Shown here one piece after another: positions 1 to 13,600 of a DNA stretch of 64,000 nt. The translations under genes and the position numbers were made by a program. Below the pieces are notes generated by a model that worked only from the letters and a program-made list of their open reading frames with translations, had not been told where the DNA came from and searched no databases. The stretch is from Opisthocomus hoazin. Its lineage: Eukaryota > Chordata > Aves > Opisthocomiformes > Opisthocomidae. The first letter of the stretch is position 1. Each line of letters opens with the position of its first letter. The stretch spans positions 4,092,001 to 4,156,000 of the forward strand of contig NC_134440.1 in assembly GCF_030867145.1 (NCBI RefSeq), given 5' to 3'.

Positions 1-211
1 AGATATGATCAGAGCAGAGACAGACACCAAGAAGCAAGCAGCAGCACAGAGAGCACAAATGAAATTCAGGGACCCGCCTGGCAGTGTCCTGGCTTCCACC
101 TCTCCTCTGGAGTCTGAGAGAGAAGGACTGGAAGGTAAAGGAGGTCATAGGTGGTTTTGAGACTCGGCTCTGGAAGAATTTTCTTGGCCTATTTACTGTG
201 CGGTTGCTTTT
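1..211 (-). other. TMEM38A: Downstream flank / 3' UTR of TMEM38A
   Basis: This lies past the TMEM38A stop codon and should hold its 3' UTR, which probably continues outside the window. On the minus strand an AATAAA hexamer (211-216) overlaps the TAA stop at 212-214. Whether it is used as a poly(A) signal cannot be told from sequence. No second gene is visible; the open frames on the plus strand here are short and match nothing I recognise. Confidence 0.5.
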
Positions 212-3200
212 TTATTCAGCTTTTTTTGCTTTCCGTTTCCTTGTGCCTTCATTTAGCTCCTCTTTTGACTTTGCAGGAGGAGGCGGAGGATGGGAAGCCT
301 CATGGGAGGCCCCGTGGTGATCATGATGATGACTACTGTGTCCGCTGGAAACAGAGCCAAAGAAAACCGGGCAGAGGAAGCTTTCCACTGGAGCAAAAGG
401 TGAGGCGTGAGAGTGAGTTGCCGTCATCAAAACCTGCCGTGCAACAGGGAATACTTAAAGATCACATACACCAGCTATGAGATATACTAACTAGTGAGGA
501 GCATTCCACTTACCCCAGATAAAAGTCCCTATTGCTACATGACTCAAGTCTGTATCACAAGGATCTCGTACCATACTGCCCACATGATGGAGAATTTAGC
601 CTATAATTTCCTGAGCAGATCTTTCCTGGTATGTACAGCCCATGCCTTAAACAGTGCCTTAGGAAGGTGAACACCCCCAGCTTAAGTCTGTACCCTTGCT
701 CTGGTTCTGTAGATTTGTTAGCAGCAAACCTGCTGTAAACTTACCTTGCAAACTATCATGAACATGGTGAAAAAGAAGATGAGGTTGGCTTCAGAGACAG
801 GGAGCCAGCGAGTTTGTTGCAGAGTGAAGAGGACTGTGCCATACAGACTAGCCTTTGTAGGGCTAGAAGAGAAATAAAGATATTTTCTAGGAGGTTTGCA
901 TCCAGTCCTGAATGGTTCTTTAAATTCCACTTTGGGCCTGACAGAGAATTTACAGGCTACCTACTTACAAGGACATATGAAGAATTTCATTTGTTCCTGG
1001 CTTCCAGACCCCACGCAGCAGTTGCTCAAAGTTAGACATCAAGGCAACACCAGAACCTGCGAAACAGTAACAGCGAACAGCTAGAACTGCCACTCCAGAA
1101 GAGCGCTCTGCTCTCTCTCCTAGATCCCCGAGGGCTAAGGATAACCTAAGGGGAACAAAAGGTCCATGACACTCTTCCCAAATTTTAAAGTTAGCCTAAA
1201 ACAACAGAGCAGGGCAAGTTACTTTATAGAAAGTGTTTCCTGATGCAGGGAAAGGGCATTTGCCTCTGTTCTGGTTAGTGATGCTCCAACACTTGCTCCA
1301 AACAAAAGCTAAAGGAAAACTGACTGGGCTATTTCAACACTGATCAAACCCCCCTGAAAAGAGACAGGCGAGGCCAGAGGCAGTAGAACATGGGAGAAAG
1401 AATAAAGAATTCCCAAATTCTACACCCGTATTCGATAGTGACTCCAGTTCTTCACGCCCCCATTAAAGTTAGATGGTGACTCAGCTGACAGCCATTCTGC
1501 AAGCAGGAATAAATTCCTGTGTTCTCAGGAACGCGACTGAGCGAAGCCAGCTGACCCCAGCCACTAGCCAGCCTGCTGCTCCGCACTGCGCGGTGTGGTC
1601 ACCTTGAGCTTCCCTCAGGAATTCTCCCGTCCCTCCCCCAGGGCTGGGTGCCTCCCTGCTGCGCTAAGAGTATCTCGCGTGTCACCTTTGACCCATCCCG
1701 TAGCCATCATAATGAACCACCCGTGGTGGTAACGGTGGTGAGCGTGGTGGACCCCAGCTGCGATTTTGCGAACTCTGACCACCTCCTTCATTGCCACAAA
1801 GATGAGCTTCACGGGCAGGAAGCTTACACACTTGTAGAAGAGGTTCATGGGACAGAAGAATATCAAATACCTGGAACAAAACCACAAAGAGTTTAAGGAT
1901 CCATTTGTTTGTCCTGATCTGGGACGTAGGGAGAGGATTAAGAGTACTGCGGTGTCAGCCTGAATTCTGTCAGGGAGAAGGAAATGCTCGTTCTGTCACA
2001 CAAAAGCATTTAAACCCACATGCACCCAGGAACTTAAACCTGGAGTAACCATGGTTCATTTGTGCACATTTCACTAACATGACAGAGAAGACACCCCCAG
2101 ATCCTCACTGCATGCCACTCCTCTACTATCCGTGGTATCGGTGCGTGCACGCTGCTTTTGGGATTTGGCCACAGTTCAGCAGCGGCAGCTGTGAATAGAA
2201 ATGCCCGGCGACTGGGCTGGACCCAGCCCATACAGTCAAAGCACTGACAACTGGTCAGAGAAACTGGAAACTACATCTAGGAATGCAAAAGACTCAAAGA
2301 CTACCTCACCCCACCTCTCCTCTCCTCAGTTAATCCCAGCAAGATAACACATGCGTGTCAGAGTAACTCCCGTCGCGCCGGGTGGTTTCGTACGCAGCCA
2401 GCAACGACGCCTCATGCTTAGAAGTGCCAAAGACTCACCAGACCGCTGTGGCCAGAATGACACTGGCGTTATTACTGAAGTAATCGATGGGTGATTCTCC
2501 AAGTAGCAGATCAGCAAGTATGTAACTTCCGAAGCAGTGGAGCATAGCACAAAGCCAGGAGGCAAAAGGGCTCCTGCGAGACATCTCCACGGCTCCTGTG
2601 AAGCAAAGGCTAAATGAGAAGGCGGATTCAGAAAATAAGCAGAAACTTCAAGACCCTCTAAGGAAGAGGTTTGCAGTGCATGTTTTCCAACAAAATAAGT
2701 CAAAGAAAAGTGCTTATAAAACAAAACCCCCAAATGTGTATTCTGTGAAGCCTGAACAAGTGCCAGAAATTGTCAAGAAATGAGAGGTGTGATCATAGCT
2801 CACAGCCCCCCGCAAGGTTTCCCATGAACTGAGTCAGTGGAAGTTTATGGACTGGCGAAGAGTTTCTCTCCTGTATTTGCGACTACTTACTGCTGTCAGA
2901 AAGAACAATTTTCCCCTTGAAATCAATGTCTTTTTACAGTCTAAAAATAAAATGCATACTAGTACCATTCTCTCCATTGCTTCAACCTAGGTGCCCTCTA
3001 GAATTCATGAACAATCTGTTCAGCTCTTTCTTTCATTCATAAGATAACCTGTAAAAACAGAACAGTAATTCTTAATCTTTACTTGAAAGAAGAGGATTTG
3101 AAGATTCTCCCCTGCTCCTGTACTAGTTTGGAAATGCCCTCTGAAAATACAACTAGATATTAAAACAGTGTTACTATTTGGTCGTACGTTATGGTCTCCT

Positions 3201-4792
3201 CCCACAACCTTCTATTGGCTTTTTTTCTTCCTCTAGCCATTTTCATCCACCTCTGAACTTCTTCAAGGAAGTCTCTCAAGAACATCAATCCTGTAAGATC
3301 GTTTCATCACCTTACACTGCTCCAGAGATCTTTGGGCAGCGTTTCAGATACCAAACTCTGTTCAGTAAGCCGGTCACAGGCGGTCAAAAAAAGAGAATGC
3401 TAAAATGTTGTGTCAGCATCACTAACAGCGGCCAACCTTAACCAGTGGTCAGTGAGTCGGCGTGCGCTGCCGCTGGGCCTGCTCAGACTCCTCCAGCCCT
3501 GGGGACACCTGAACCGGCTGAAGGCACAGTGAAAGCGGGACAGCTGCACCAGCCATTATATGAACCTTGTTCTATAGGGACCTGAAGTTTCTCTTGAGGC
3601 TTAAATTTAGCAACGCTCGTTTTTCTTTGGCTCCGCGAAGCCATGCTGTCTCCAAGGAGGAAACGGGACATTGCCGTCCTGACACTGATCTTCAGCGCAG
3701 GAGCCGTGGGATGAAGCAGTGCTGGAATCCAGCGAGAAGTACACCCCGGCCTTATCCAGTCCAAGTGGATTACTGGGCTTGCATATTTTTAAAAGCTGTT
3801 TTCATAAGGGTCGCCTGGTCACTGTTCTGTTCAGGACTTCACGCTGGAAGACAGCTGTAAGCGATCTCGAAAACCCAGCACTGCTGTTTGTGTGGAGTCT
3901 GAACAGAACAGCGCGTGGATTGCACAGCGCAGAGACCGGACAACTGGAGGGCTTCCAAACCCTACCGAAGCGGAGTTGGGTTTCCCCCTCAGCAGTTACA
4001 CTGAAACTGTTACAAGCAGAGCACACGACGAGTGCGCACACTGTCGAACATACACAGAGAAAGCGGCGTTCGGAAAAGCCCAAGGCACAGTCAGGCTGCA
4101 GCAGGGCAGAAAGTGGAAGCCGAGATGCAGATCTATCGATCTTTACAAGATAAGCCCAGGAGAACAAACAAAGCAAGGTCAGGTCGGGTGCCTGAGAACA
4201 GGTTACGGCATGGTCTGGAAGGCGGGAAAACACCGAGGTTTTACTTCCAGCCTTTCTGTGTATAAATAGGAGGAGAGTATTGCCACTGAAATAGAAGAGC
4301 CAAGCAACCGGGCAGAAACGTAACACGGAGTCCCGGGACAGCAGCAGAGAAGTGGCTGAACTTCAGCATTTCAGCGTGCCTGGAATCCAGTCTGCAATAA
4401 AACGCGGGAGGACGTTTCAGAATCAGTCGCCAGTTCTGGGATTCTTCTGCCCTGTAATGCTCGGGCGCCTGTCAGAGCTCCGAAGCCGCAACGCAGCGGG
4501 GCTGAGCCCCGACGGCTCATCGCATGCACGGCAAACCCGGAGCAGCCCGGCGGGGCGACCGGAGGGGGCACGGAGACCCCCGGTGCAGGCCTCGGCGCCT
4601 CCCGGCCCTTCCCCCGGTCCGGCCCCGACTGTCGGGGCTGCTCGAGGCGGGCGCGGGGCCGCACTCACCCGGCTCGTACTTGAGGTAGAGGACGGAGACG
4701 ATGAAGTAGGCCGCGTCGAAGAGCGGGAAGACGGGCAGGGCGGCGAAGGCGGCCGCCAGCTCCCCGAGCTGCAGGGCCCCCGCCAGCTCCAT
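212..4792 (-). CDS. TMEM38A: TMEM38A, trimeric intracellular cation channel A (TRIC-A)
   Basis: TRIC-A is a homotrimeric, mainly potassium-conducting channel of sarcoplasmic/endoplasmic reticulum that supplies counter-current during calcium release. Six coding exons on the minus strand: 4792-4669, 2595-2439, 1870-1686, 1056-969, 862-745 and 433-212. All phases agree (1,2,1,2,0), giving 894 nt, 297 residues; human is about 299. Exon 1 starts [16 protein letters not shown] and ends in LKYEPG. Exon 2 has the [20 protein letters not shown] membrane segment. Exon 3 carries [19 protein letters not shown], the KEVVRVRKI loop and a His-rich [11 protein letters not shown] stretch. Exon 4 encodes [12 protein letters not shown], exon 5 the [14 protein letters not shown] segment. 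The tail is His-rich and ends in lysine-rich KRKAKKAE. The start shares a CpG island with the divergent gene SMIM7. The human paralogue TMEM38B is excluded by the tail sequence and the neighbours. Confidence 0.96.
434..2438 (-). other. TMEM38A: TMEM38A introns 2-5
   Basis: The introns between the last exons are short: 1871-2438, 1057-1685, 863-968 and 434-744. All have GT donors and AG acceptors on the minus strand. Apart from splice signals I see no repeat, RNA gene or additional exon in them. Confidence 0.7.
2596..4668 (-). other. TMEM38A: TMEM38A intron 1
   Basis: This 2.07 kb intron becomes GC-rich towards the promoter. Open frames of about 174 codons (3802-4326 minus) and 144 codons (3719-4153 plus) overlap on opposite strands, show no recognisable domain and look like chance. 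No mobile element was recognised. Confidence 0.6.
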
Positions 4793-4994
4793 GGCGGCGC
4801 GGCAGCGGGCAGCGCCCGGCCAGGCCCAGGCCCAGGCCCCGGCCCCGGCCTCCGGCCTCCGGCCCCCGACCCGCCTCCGGAGGGACGGCCCGGAGCGCGG
4901 CCTCGCCTCTCCCGGGGCTGCGGCGGCGGCGGGAGGAGGGGCCGGACACCGAGCAGCCCCCGCCCCTTCCGCTTCCGTCGCCGCAGCCGCCGCC
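4793..4994. promoter_or_regulatory. Bidirectional CpG-island promoter of TMEM38A and SMIM7
   Basis: Only 202 bp separate the ATG of TMEM38A (minus, 4792) from the ATG of SMIM7 (plus, 4995). The interval is very GC- and CpG-rich, has no TATA box and contains ETS/GC-box-like TTCCG and GGCGG tracts near 4965-4990. The island extends from about 4440 to 5400, over both first exons. A shared promoter is an inference from geometry and base composition. Confidence 0.8.
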
Positions 4995-6676
<1,682 letters not shown>

Positions 6677-7394
6677 GAGTCATCCACAAACATGGCTGTT
6701 AACTTGGAAGAGACTTTTGGCTGGAAACATAACTTTTCTCTAAAGTAAAAGATTATAATGCTTTCAAAACACAGCCCTGGGATTGTGGCCTGTTCTTGGG
6801 CACAAACCCCCGACACGCTCGAGGGCCAGGACGCGTTCATCCTGTGCAGCCCGTCCGGTCTGATGCGGTGCACGCTGGCTCCCTTGCTGCCAGGGGGATT
6901 GAGCCTTTAGGCCCCTGAACCAAAATCTTCAAAGTAAAATTCTTTCAACTTGACTTGAAATTCTTTTACTAGGCTTAGAGTGCAGTGCCTAGTGTGCAGG
7001 GTAGAAATGGAGCATGACTGAAGACCACGGTCGTAAAACTCTGCCTCGTTCGTCACCCCAGCTCGTCACGTGTCTGCCAGCATCACCATTGCTGAGGGTA
7101 CTTGGAAGTTGCGCTTCTCGAGCCTCATTTTTATAAAGCTGAGCGAAGTATCGGTGTAAATTCTCACTATTCCCTTTAGTTTCGTTGGAGAAATACAAAA
7201 GGATGATTAAGAAAAATTGGATTCTCACCTTCTCACTGTTTTTCCAACCAAAAAAACTTTTTAATTAGAATTTCAAAGATAAGATTTTTTTTTTCCTAGG
7301 CGATATGTAAGGGATTTTGAATAGGGAAAATAGCAAAAATAATTCTATAAGCCAGTGCTAAGGAATGGTTTTGGAATAATATTGGATTTGGTCA

Positions 7395-7400
7395 AATAAA
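7395..7400 (+). terminator. SMIM7: Poly(A) signal of SMIM7
   Basis: AATAAA lies 719 bp after the SMIM7 stop and is followed by a T/G-rich stretch (GTTGTTCTG). It is the first canonical hexamer after the stop, so the 3' UTR probably ends near 7420. Confidence 0.65.
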
Positions 7401-7420
7401 GTTGTTCTGTTTAAGGGAAA

Positions 7421-8739
7421 AATATATATTTGATGCCGTGTTCATTCTGTTACAGGAGAAATCAGTATTGGTGTGTTTGGAGAAATTTTAACTCGTCTTC
7501 TAATTGTGTCTGGCTTCTTGTGTTACTTTATTTGTTCAGTGAGCTGCTTTGCCCAGCATCACCAAGCTGATTTAAAAGAGTGTGCAGTGCCGGGTATCTT
7601 GTAAATCGAACTGCAAACTGTTAGTGGAGCTTCCTCGGCTTCAGTGTCTTCAGCTGTCCGAGTGTCGAGGAGAGAGGGGCCTCATGTCAATGATTCTGGG
7701 GCTTCACAAATACCTCGAAGGCTGGCTGGGTGCAGCTGAGTGGTGAGACACCAGTGCTGGGGCCCTCGAAAAGTGTCTCCCTCCTTTGCATCACCTGAAG
7801 TTTTCATGTTAAAGAAACACGGAAGGGAAGGGTAGCTCTGTTCTTTCAGGGAAGGATGGTTCGAGGGAAGACGCGTTGCTGTAATGAACAGTGGAGAACG
7901 TACGGAGGAAAGGATCCTTCATGCCTGGCTTGTACTGTACAGAAATGCTTCAAACCCAAGGTTAAATTTAAACATATTCCGTGTCTGTAATTTCTGTATT
8001 TTGTATGTTAACCTTTTTCTAATTCTTTTAAATGAGAGAAAAAAAAAAACCTAGTGTGCTGCCTTGTCATAGCACCCAAACAAAATCCAGTGCTTTATAT
8101 AGTGCTTGGAAAAAACCCCTGTCTTCCCCTGCAGTGTAACAGGGAGGGCTGGCAGCGCCGTCAGTGCGTAACCCGCCGGAGGACGCGGCCACGCTGCGCT
8201 TGGGCTCGGGTTTGGACTCAGGGGTTCAGTTCTGACTCAGAAAAATGGTTGGTCCTGAGCAGAGCTGACAGCCTGCTTTCAGAGCAGCGCTTAGAACATG
8301 GTGACCACAGGCAACAGAGGATGATCAAGCTCTGCTGGGAAAGGAATATGGACAATTTTATCGCTCTTGAATAGATTGGGTGGCTTACTAGCGTGCTGTC
8401 ACCTCAAGATTTCAGTTGTTCAAAAGAAAGTTGTCATTCATCTCCTAAGCAGACGCTTTAGAAATGATCAGTTAACTTTAAGCTGCTCTTAAATGCTTTG
8501 GAAGGTGTAAATGCTGGGCTGATGGCTGCTGGGCCGGTCGCTTCCCTAGGGGATGCCGGGTGCCCTGTGCTGGGAGGGTTTCTGTTGTGTGGCTGCTCTG
8601 GTACCCAGTCCAGTTTTGTACTACAGGCATCCGAAAACCCGACTTGCTTTTTAATTGCGGTTCCTTCCAAATCCAGGAGGCGAGAGAGGCGAGAAGGTGG
8701 CTGCTGTCGGTGAGGAACGTTTGTCCATGCAGTTTCTGG
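7421..8739. other. Intergenic spacer between SMIM7 and MED26
   Basis: No gene was recognised here. The spacer runs from the SMIM7 poly(A) site to the CR1 copy upstream of MED26. Open frames are short and carry no known motif. Confidence 0.55.
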
Positions 8740-9120
8740 AATCACAGAATCACAAAATGTTGGGGGTTGGCAGGGCCCTCTGTGGGTCACCCAGCCCAAC
8801 CCCCTGCCGAAGCAGGGTCACCCAGAGCAGGCTGCACAGCACCGCGTCCAGGCGGGGCTGGAATATCTCCAGAGAAGGAGACTCCACAGCCTCCCTGGGC
8901 AGCCTGGGCCAGGGCTCCGTCACCCTCAGAGGGAAGAAGTTCTTCCTCGGGTTCAGCTGGAGCTTCCTCTGCTTCAGTTTGTGCCCGTTGCCCCTTGTCC
9001 TGTCGCTGGGCACCACTGGACAGAGTCTGGCCCCATCCTCCTGACACCCACCCTGCAGATATTTAGAGGCATTTCTTAGGTCCCCTCGCAGCCTTCTGGC
9101 TCCTTCCAGATTGAACAGCC
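8740..9120 (-). mobile_element. CR1 LINE, 5'-truncated 3' end
   Basis: On the plus strand it begins with AATCACAGAATCACA, the reverse complement of the CR1 tail. It runs through the C-terminus of the CR1 second ORF, whose minus-strand frame includes [17 protein letters not shown] and [18 protein letters not shown]. That frame is open across the copy. It stops near 9120, about 100 bp before the MED26 CpG island. It resembles the copy at 26487-27053 closely over about 300 bp and is probably the same subfamily. Confidence 0.93.
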
Positions 9121-9229
9121 GGCAGTCTGCCACCGCTGCCTGCCCCGCTGTTCTGAAAGGAACGGAAACACCAAGCGCTGCTGCTTGGCAAAACCAAAGC
9201 TTTCCGTCATTTTTTTTCCAGCACGCACC

Positions 9230-10600
9230 GGGACCGCGTCACCCTCCCGCACGGCCCGTCGCGAGCAGCGCCCGTTCACTTCCGCGCTTCGCTCCCCTCA
9301 GCCCGCCCCGCCCCGCCAGGCCCGGGGCCGCCTCCCGCCGAGGGCCGGCCCGGAGCGCGCAGCCGGCCGGAGCCCTCGGCGGGGCGGCCCGGCTCGCTCC
9401 GCTCCTCTCCGGGCCGGGCCCCGCGGTGCCCGCTCGCCTCCCGCCGGCCGCCACGCTCCGCCGCGCGCGCGCCCCCCGACCCCGCGCCGACCCGCGCAGG
9501 CGCGCGCCGCTCCCGCCCAGCGCGCAGGCGCGCCCCCCGCCGCGCCCCCCGCGCAGGCGCGGTCCGTGCCCGCCGGTGCGTGCGGCGGGGCGTTAGGGGC
9601 GCGCCGTGCGTTTCGGCGTCGGGCGTGTCCCAGGGTGCCCTGCGCGGGGCTGGCTCCTGCCCACAGTTGAGTTTGGCCCCGAGCGGAGCACTCGGGCCCG
9701 GCCCGGTCGCGCCGTCGCCGTTCCCCCCCCCCTCCCCCTTCCCCTGGCCCCCCGCTCCCTGCGCCGCTGCCCCCGCCTCGGGGGAGCGAACATGCCACTC
9801 CGGCTCCCCGAGGAGGCCGCCGCCGGCGAGTGAGGAGCCGCCGCCCCGGCCCGGCCTGGCCCCGCCGCCCGCCCGCCCCGGCCGCAGCCGCCCCGCTTCG
9901 CCCAGGCAATGACAGCGGCTCCGGCCCCCTCCCCGCAGCAGATCAGGGACCGGCTGCTGCAGGCCATCGACCCGCAGAGCAACGTGAGTACGGCCCGCCG
10001 GGCCCCACGGCTCCCGTCCCGGCGGCGCGGGGAGACGCCGGCCCAGGGCCTCCGCCGCGGCCCCCCCCGCCTCCGCGGGGCTCCCGCCCCGCTGCCCGGG
10101 GGGCTCCGGGGCCGCGCCGCCGCCTCGCCGCCCGCCGGGACCGCGGCTGCGGCCGGGCTCCTTCCCGGGCACCGGAAGCCTCCGCCGCGGGCGGTGGCGG
10201 GGATCTCCCCCGGCGTCCTGCCCGCCCGGGGTCCCGCTGCCGCCCGCGGCCCCGCCGCTCGCTCCCCCCCCGAGCCGGGACCGTGGGGCCGGCCCGGCCG
10301 TGGCACCGGAGGCCTCCCTCCCCTCCTCCTTCCCGGGGGCCGCCTCCGCCCGCCGCCGCACCGCCTCCCGCCGCCGCACGGCACCCCCGGGCCCCGGCCG
10401 GCGCTGCCCCGGCCATGCGGCGTGCGGCCCGGCCGCCTCCCCACGCCAGGCCGCGGCTCGGGCCTGGCCTGCAGGGGGCTCCGGGCCGGGGCCGCCGCCG
10501 CTCGCCGGGACCTTCCGGAGCGCCCGCCGGGGGGCTGCGGGGGGCTCTGGAGCTGCTCCAGCACCGAGCAGCCTCGCTCTTCGCCGTCGTCCTTCCCCGC
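9230..10600. promoter_or_regulatory. MED26: CpG island and promoter of MED26
   Basis: An extremely GC- and CpG-rich block surrounds MED26 exon 1, with CGCGCAGGCGCG-type repeats near 9470-9570 that resemble NRF1 sites (GCGCAGGCGC). No TATA box is evident. Long stop-free frames on both strands here are by-products of base composition. Confidence 0.8.
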
Positions 10601-13600
10601 AGCGCGCTAAGGAGCTTATCTGCTCCTGCTGGGATGTGGTGCGAGCGCAGGAGCCGGCGTGTGTTTTACCTAGAAGTGGCCTTAAGGTTTAGGTGGCGGC
10701 TGTCCAAAGCATCGCTTACTCCTTTTAAGGGTTTTTTTTGGCACACCGAAGCAGTTCTCCGCTTAGGCGTTCGTTACGGTGAGACGACTGCGGAGCCCGC
10801 AGTCTGTCAGACGTTGGAGCCGTAGATCAGCAGCCGCCGCAGCGGGACGCAAAGGTGGGTTTGCCGCGGCCATCTGCAGTTCGTGGGGGCAGCTCCGGCT
10901 GCGGCAGGCGGAGCGTGGTTCTGTGTGCGGTATTCCGGGAGGCTGGGTACGTGAAACCGCGTTTTGGTGCTGTCCAAGTCGTACCTGCTTCTGTCTGAAC
11001 AAGTGTTTTTTTGTAATAGACCTGCGTTGAAGTCTCGCGGTAGCTAATAAAGTTGTCGTTGTTTGGAAACGCGCTGGAGTGGCCTGTACGCGACGTGAAA
11101 ACTGAAGGAAAATCACCCTGACCTTGTAGCCTCTTCAGTAATCCCCTGTGATGTGCGTTTGTCATGAGCTGCAATATCGCGTGGTGGAGCAACAGTAATG
11201 AATTATAATAGTAATTGTGGGCTTCGAAATGTCAGAGTTGGAGTTTGCAGTCCTTTAACGTGGCGCTTGCTGAAATGTCAGTTAGTGCACTTCATGAATT
11301 TTGTTTGCTCCGAGTTCTCTTTTTGTGGCTGCAGATTTTTCACTTGACATGAGACCGAGTGTCAACCTGGTTTAATAAAATTCAAACCCATCTATGGTTT
11401 GTTTTAACTTCAAAACTGCCAGCACCAAGGGTTACCGTGCTTCTGGTGTCACTTTCTAAAACACTGCCACTGTGCAGAATTAAACAGCCAGGAAATACAC
11501 AGTTTGTGATGGATGCTCTTCTCTATCTCTGCACATGAATGTTACGTTATGCTGCGGTGTGCAGGCAGTTTGGTTGTGATGAGGGGGACCAGAAATAACC
11601 AGGCAGCTGTCTGCAAGGGGAAGTTGGAGCCTCGGCCGGTGGCTCTGCCGAGCTTCCCACAGGTCAGTAGCCCCATAAGCTGAGGAGTAATGTATGTTAA
11701 ATTGTAATTCTGCATACTTGATACTTATCCAGGGCAATAATTGGTGGCAGAAAAATCAGCCCATTGTTTAGGAATGCCTGTAGGCAGGGGGCTGTCTTCC
11801 ATTTTAACCTTTTCTTCGAAGGAGAGCAGAGGTGGTGTAGCTGAGATGTGTTGCGCAGGCTTAGATCCCAGGCTTGTTTTGTAGAATATGTGGTAAACAA
11901 ACAGGAAAACTACCTGTCATGCTGCTTTCGCGAAGGGAAGAGAAACCTCCGTTCTGAACATGCTCCAGAGCGGATTCTGAAGTTAATCTCGCTTGGGCAC
12001 CAGTGTGAAGGTATAAGAAGCTGTTCTGATGTTTTCCCACAGGAAGAAGTCAGCGCGGCTACGAGCTGCCACACTTGCAAGTACTCACTGAAAACTCTGG
12101 CTACTTTCTTCTGGCTTTTAGAATCTTCTCCTAAAAGAAATGGTCGCATTCAAACTTAGAGTATTCATTATTGTGATTGACTTCCTTGTTTACCAAGAAA
12201 GTCTGGCTCTGAGGCCTGGATTTCATTTGGGCTTTGCAGTATAGTTGGTGGTGTGTGCATGCGCGTGTTTCTGGGGAGGACGAAAACTGCGCTGGTGTCG
12301 GGTGTGCAAAAGCCCAGTCCCGTTCTGTGAGGCTGAGGAGGAGGGTGGTGTTCTTTGTAGTGCTTTACTGTGGGGCACTTAAATTTAAGCTTCACAGATA
12401 CGTTCTCTAATCCAAGCTGTTTCGCCCGTGTGGATGTACATGTTCCAGTGTAGCTGTAAAGCTCTGTGTGGTCTCTACAAATCTTGGTTAACTCTGAGGT
12501 CCTGCCTTAAATTTAAAAAAAAAAAAAAAAAAAGTTTCTCTACCTGTGTTGAGTTGAACTGGTCAAAATAGTGTTTTCCCCAAGCTTTCAGGACCTGCTT
12601 GCTTTGAGAAATCAGCTTCTGTGCTGGTTGTTCATCTTTGTTTGAACTCTGCGTAAAGCCGCGCTGATTCAGGAGCAGTGTTTTAACTGTACACACGCGT
12701 GTAGCACTGGAGACCTCTTCTAGGAAGCGCTGTAGGATGTATTTATAACTTAGTTTCACACGCTTAGTTCAGAATTTACATGGGTAACCTCCATTTCAAA
12801 GGAGCCCTATAAGAAATGAGCTATTTTAAAAAACTTACATCATCTTGGAAGCCACCCGGGATGTCTGGTGTTACGTCTGCATTTATTCAGCCTATTCCCC
12901 TTGAAAAAACATACGGCCAAACTACTTCTGCTACACGGCTTAAACACAAAGTATCAGCATCAGTTTCCCTCCAAAGCTTGTGCCTTGGCGAGAACGTACG
13001 AGGGCTGGTGGTGGGGGAAAGCGTGAGTCTGGTGGCAGCACCCACAGTGATGGGGGATGCGATTTTCCTGCAGGAAAAATCCTTTTCCTGGGAGAACCGT
13101 GTAGAAGCAGTGACTGGAGAGGAGTGTCCGAAACCTTACTGTGTGGTGGCTGTGTGAGGTCTTACGGGAGAGATACCCCTTGGTTCTGAGAAACAGCGCT
13201 TTTCCCTTCGGGCTCAGTGTGCGGAGAAAGCACCTCTTCCACCCAGCCGAACACCTTCGCCTTGTTAAACTGCTCCGTGCTCTCCAGGGAATTTATTACC
13301 TGATGTCGGGAGTAATGAGATCTGTTGGCTTTTGCTCTGTGGGAAAGCCTGTCGTTTCCAACTGGCTGTTAGAATTGTGCTTGCAATTAAATGGTTCCTC
13401 ATCCTGAACGTGTGGCAATCTCTTCCTGGTTTCAAATATTAGACAATAATTCAATTATTTGCCATTAATACCTCTCTGCGATGCAAACCTGGCTGTGAGT
13501 AGCAGCCCGTTGTACGCTCGCTGCGTGGTTGGAGTTGACTGTAAATTGGGCTGCCGTGCACGCAGTATCTCGGTTGGCCTTGCTGCTCGGGCCTGCAGGA

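Noticed and set aside
3802-4326. 174-codon minus-strand frame in TMEM38A intron 1
   Set aside because: No domain or homology recognised; overlapped by comparable frames on the plus strand; no splice or promoter context.
8560-9066. Plus-strand frames of 129-168 codons near 8.6-9.1 kb
   Set aside because: They run antisense through a CR1 copy; the meaningful frame there is the CR1 ORF2 tail on the minus strand.
9276-10564. Minus-strand open frames of 367 and 323 codons opposite MED26 exon 1
   Set aside because: Extreme GC and CpG content removes stop codons in all frames; the peptides are Arg/Gly/Pro/Ala low-complexity and match no family.
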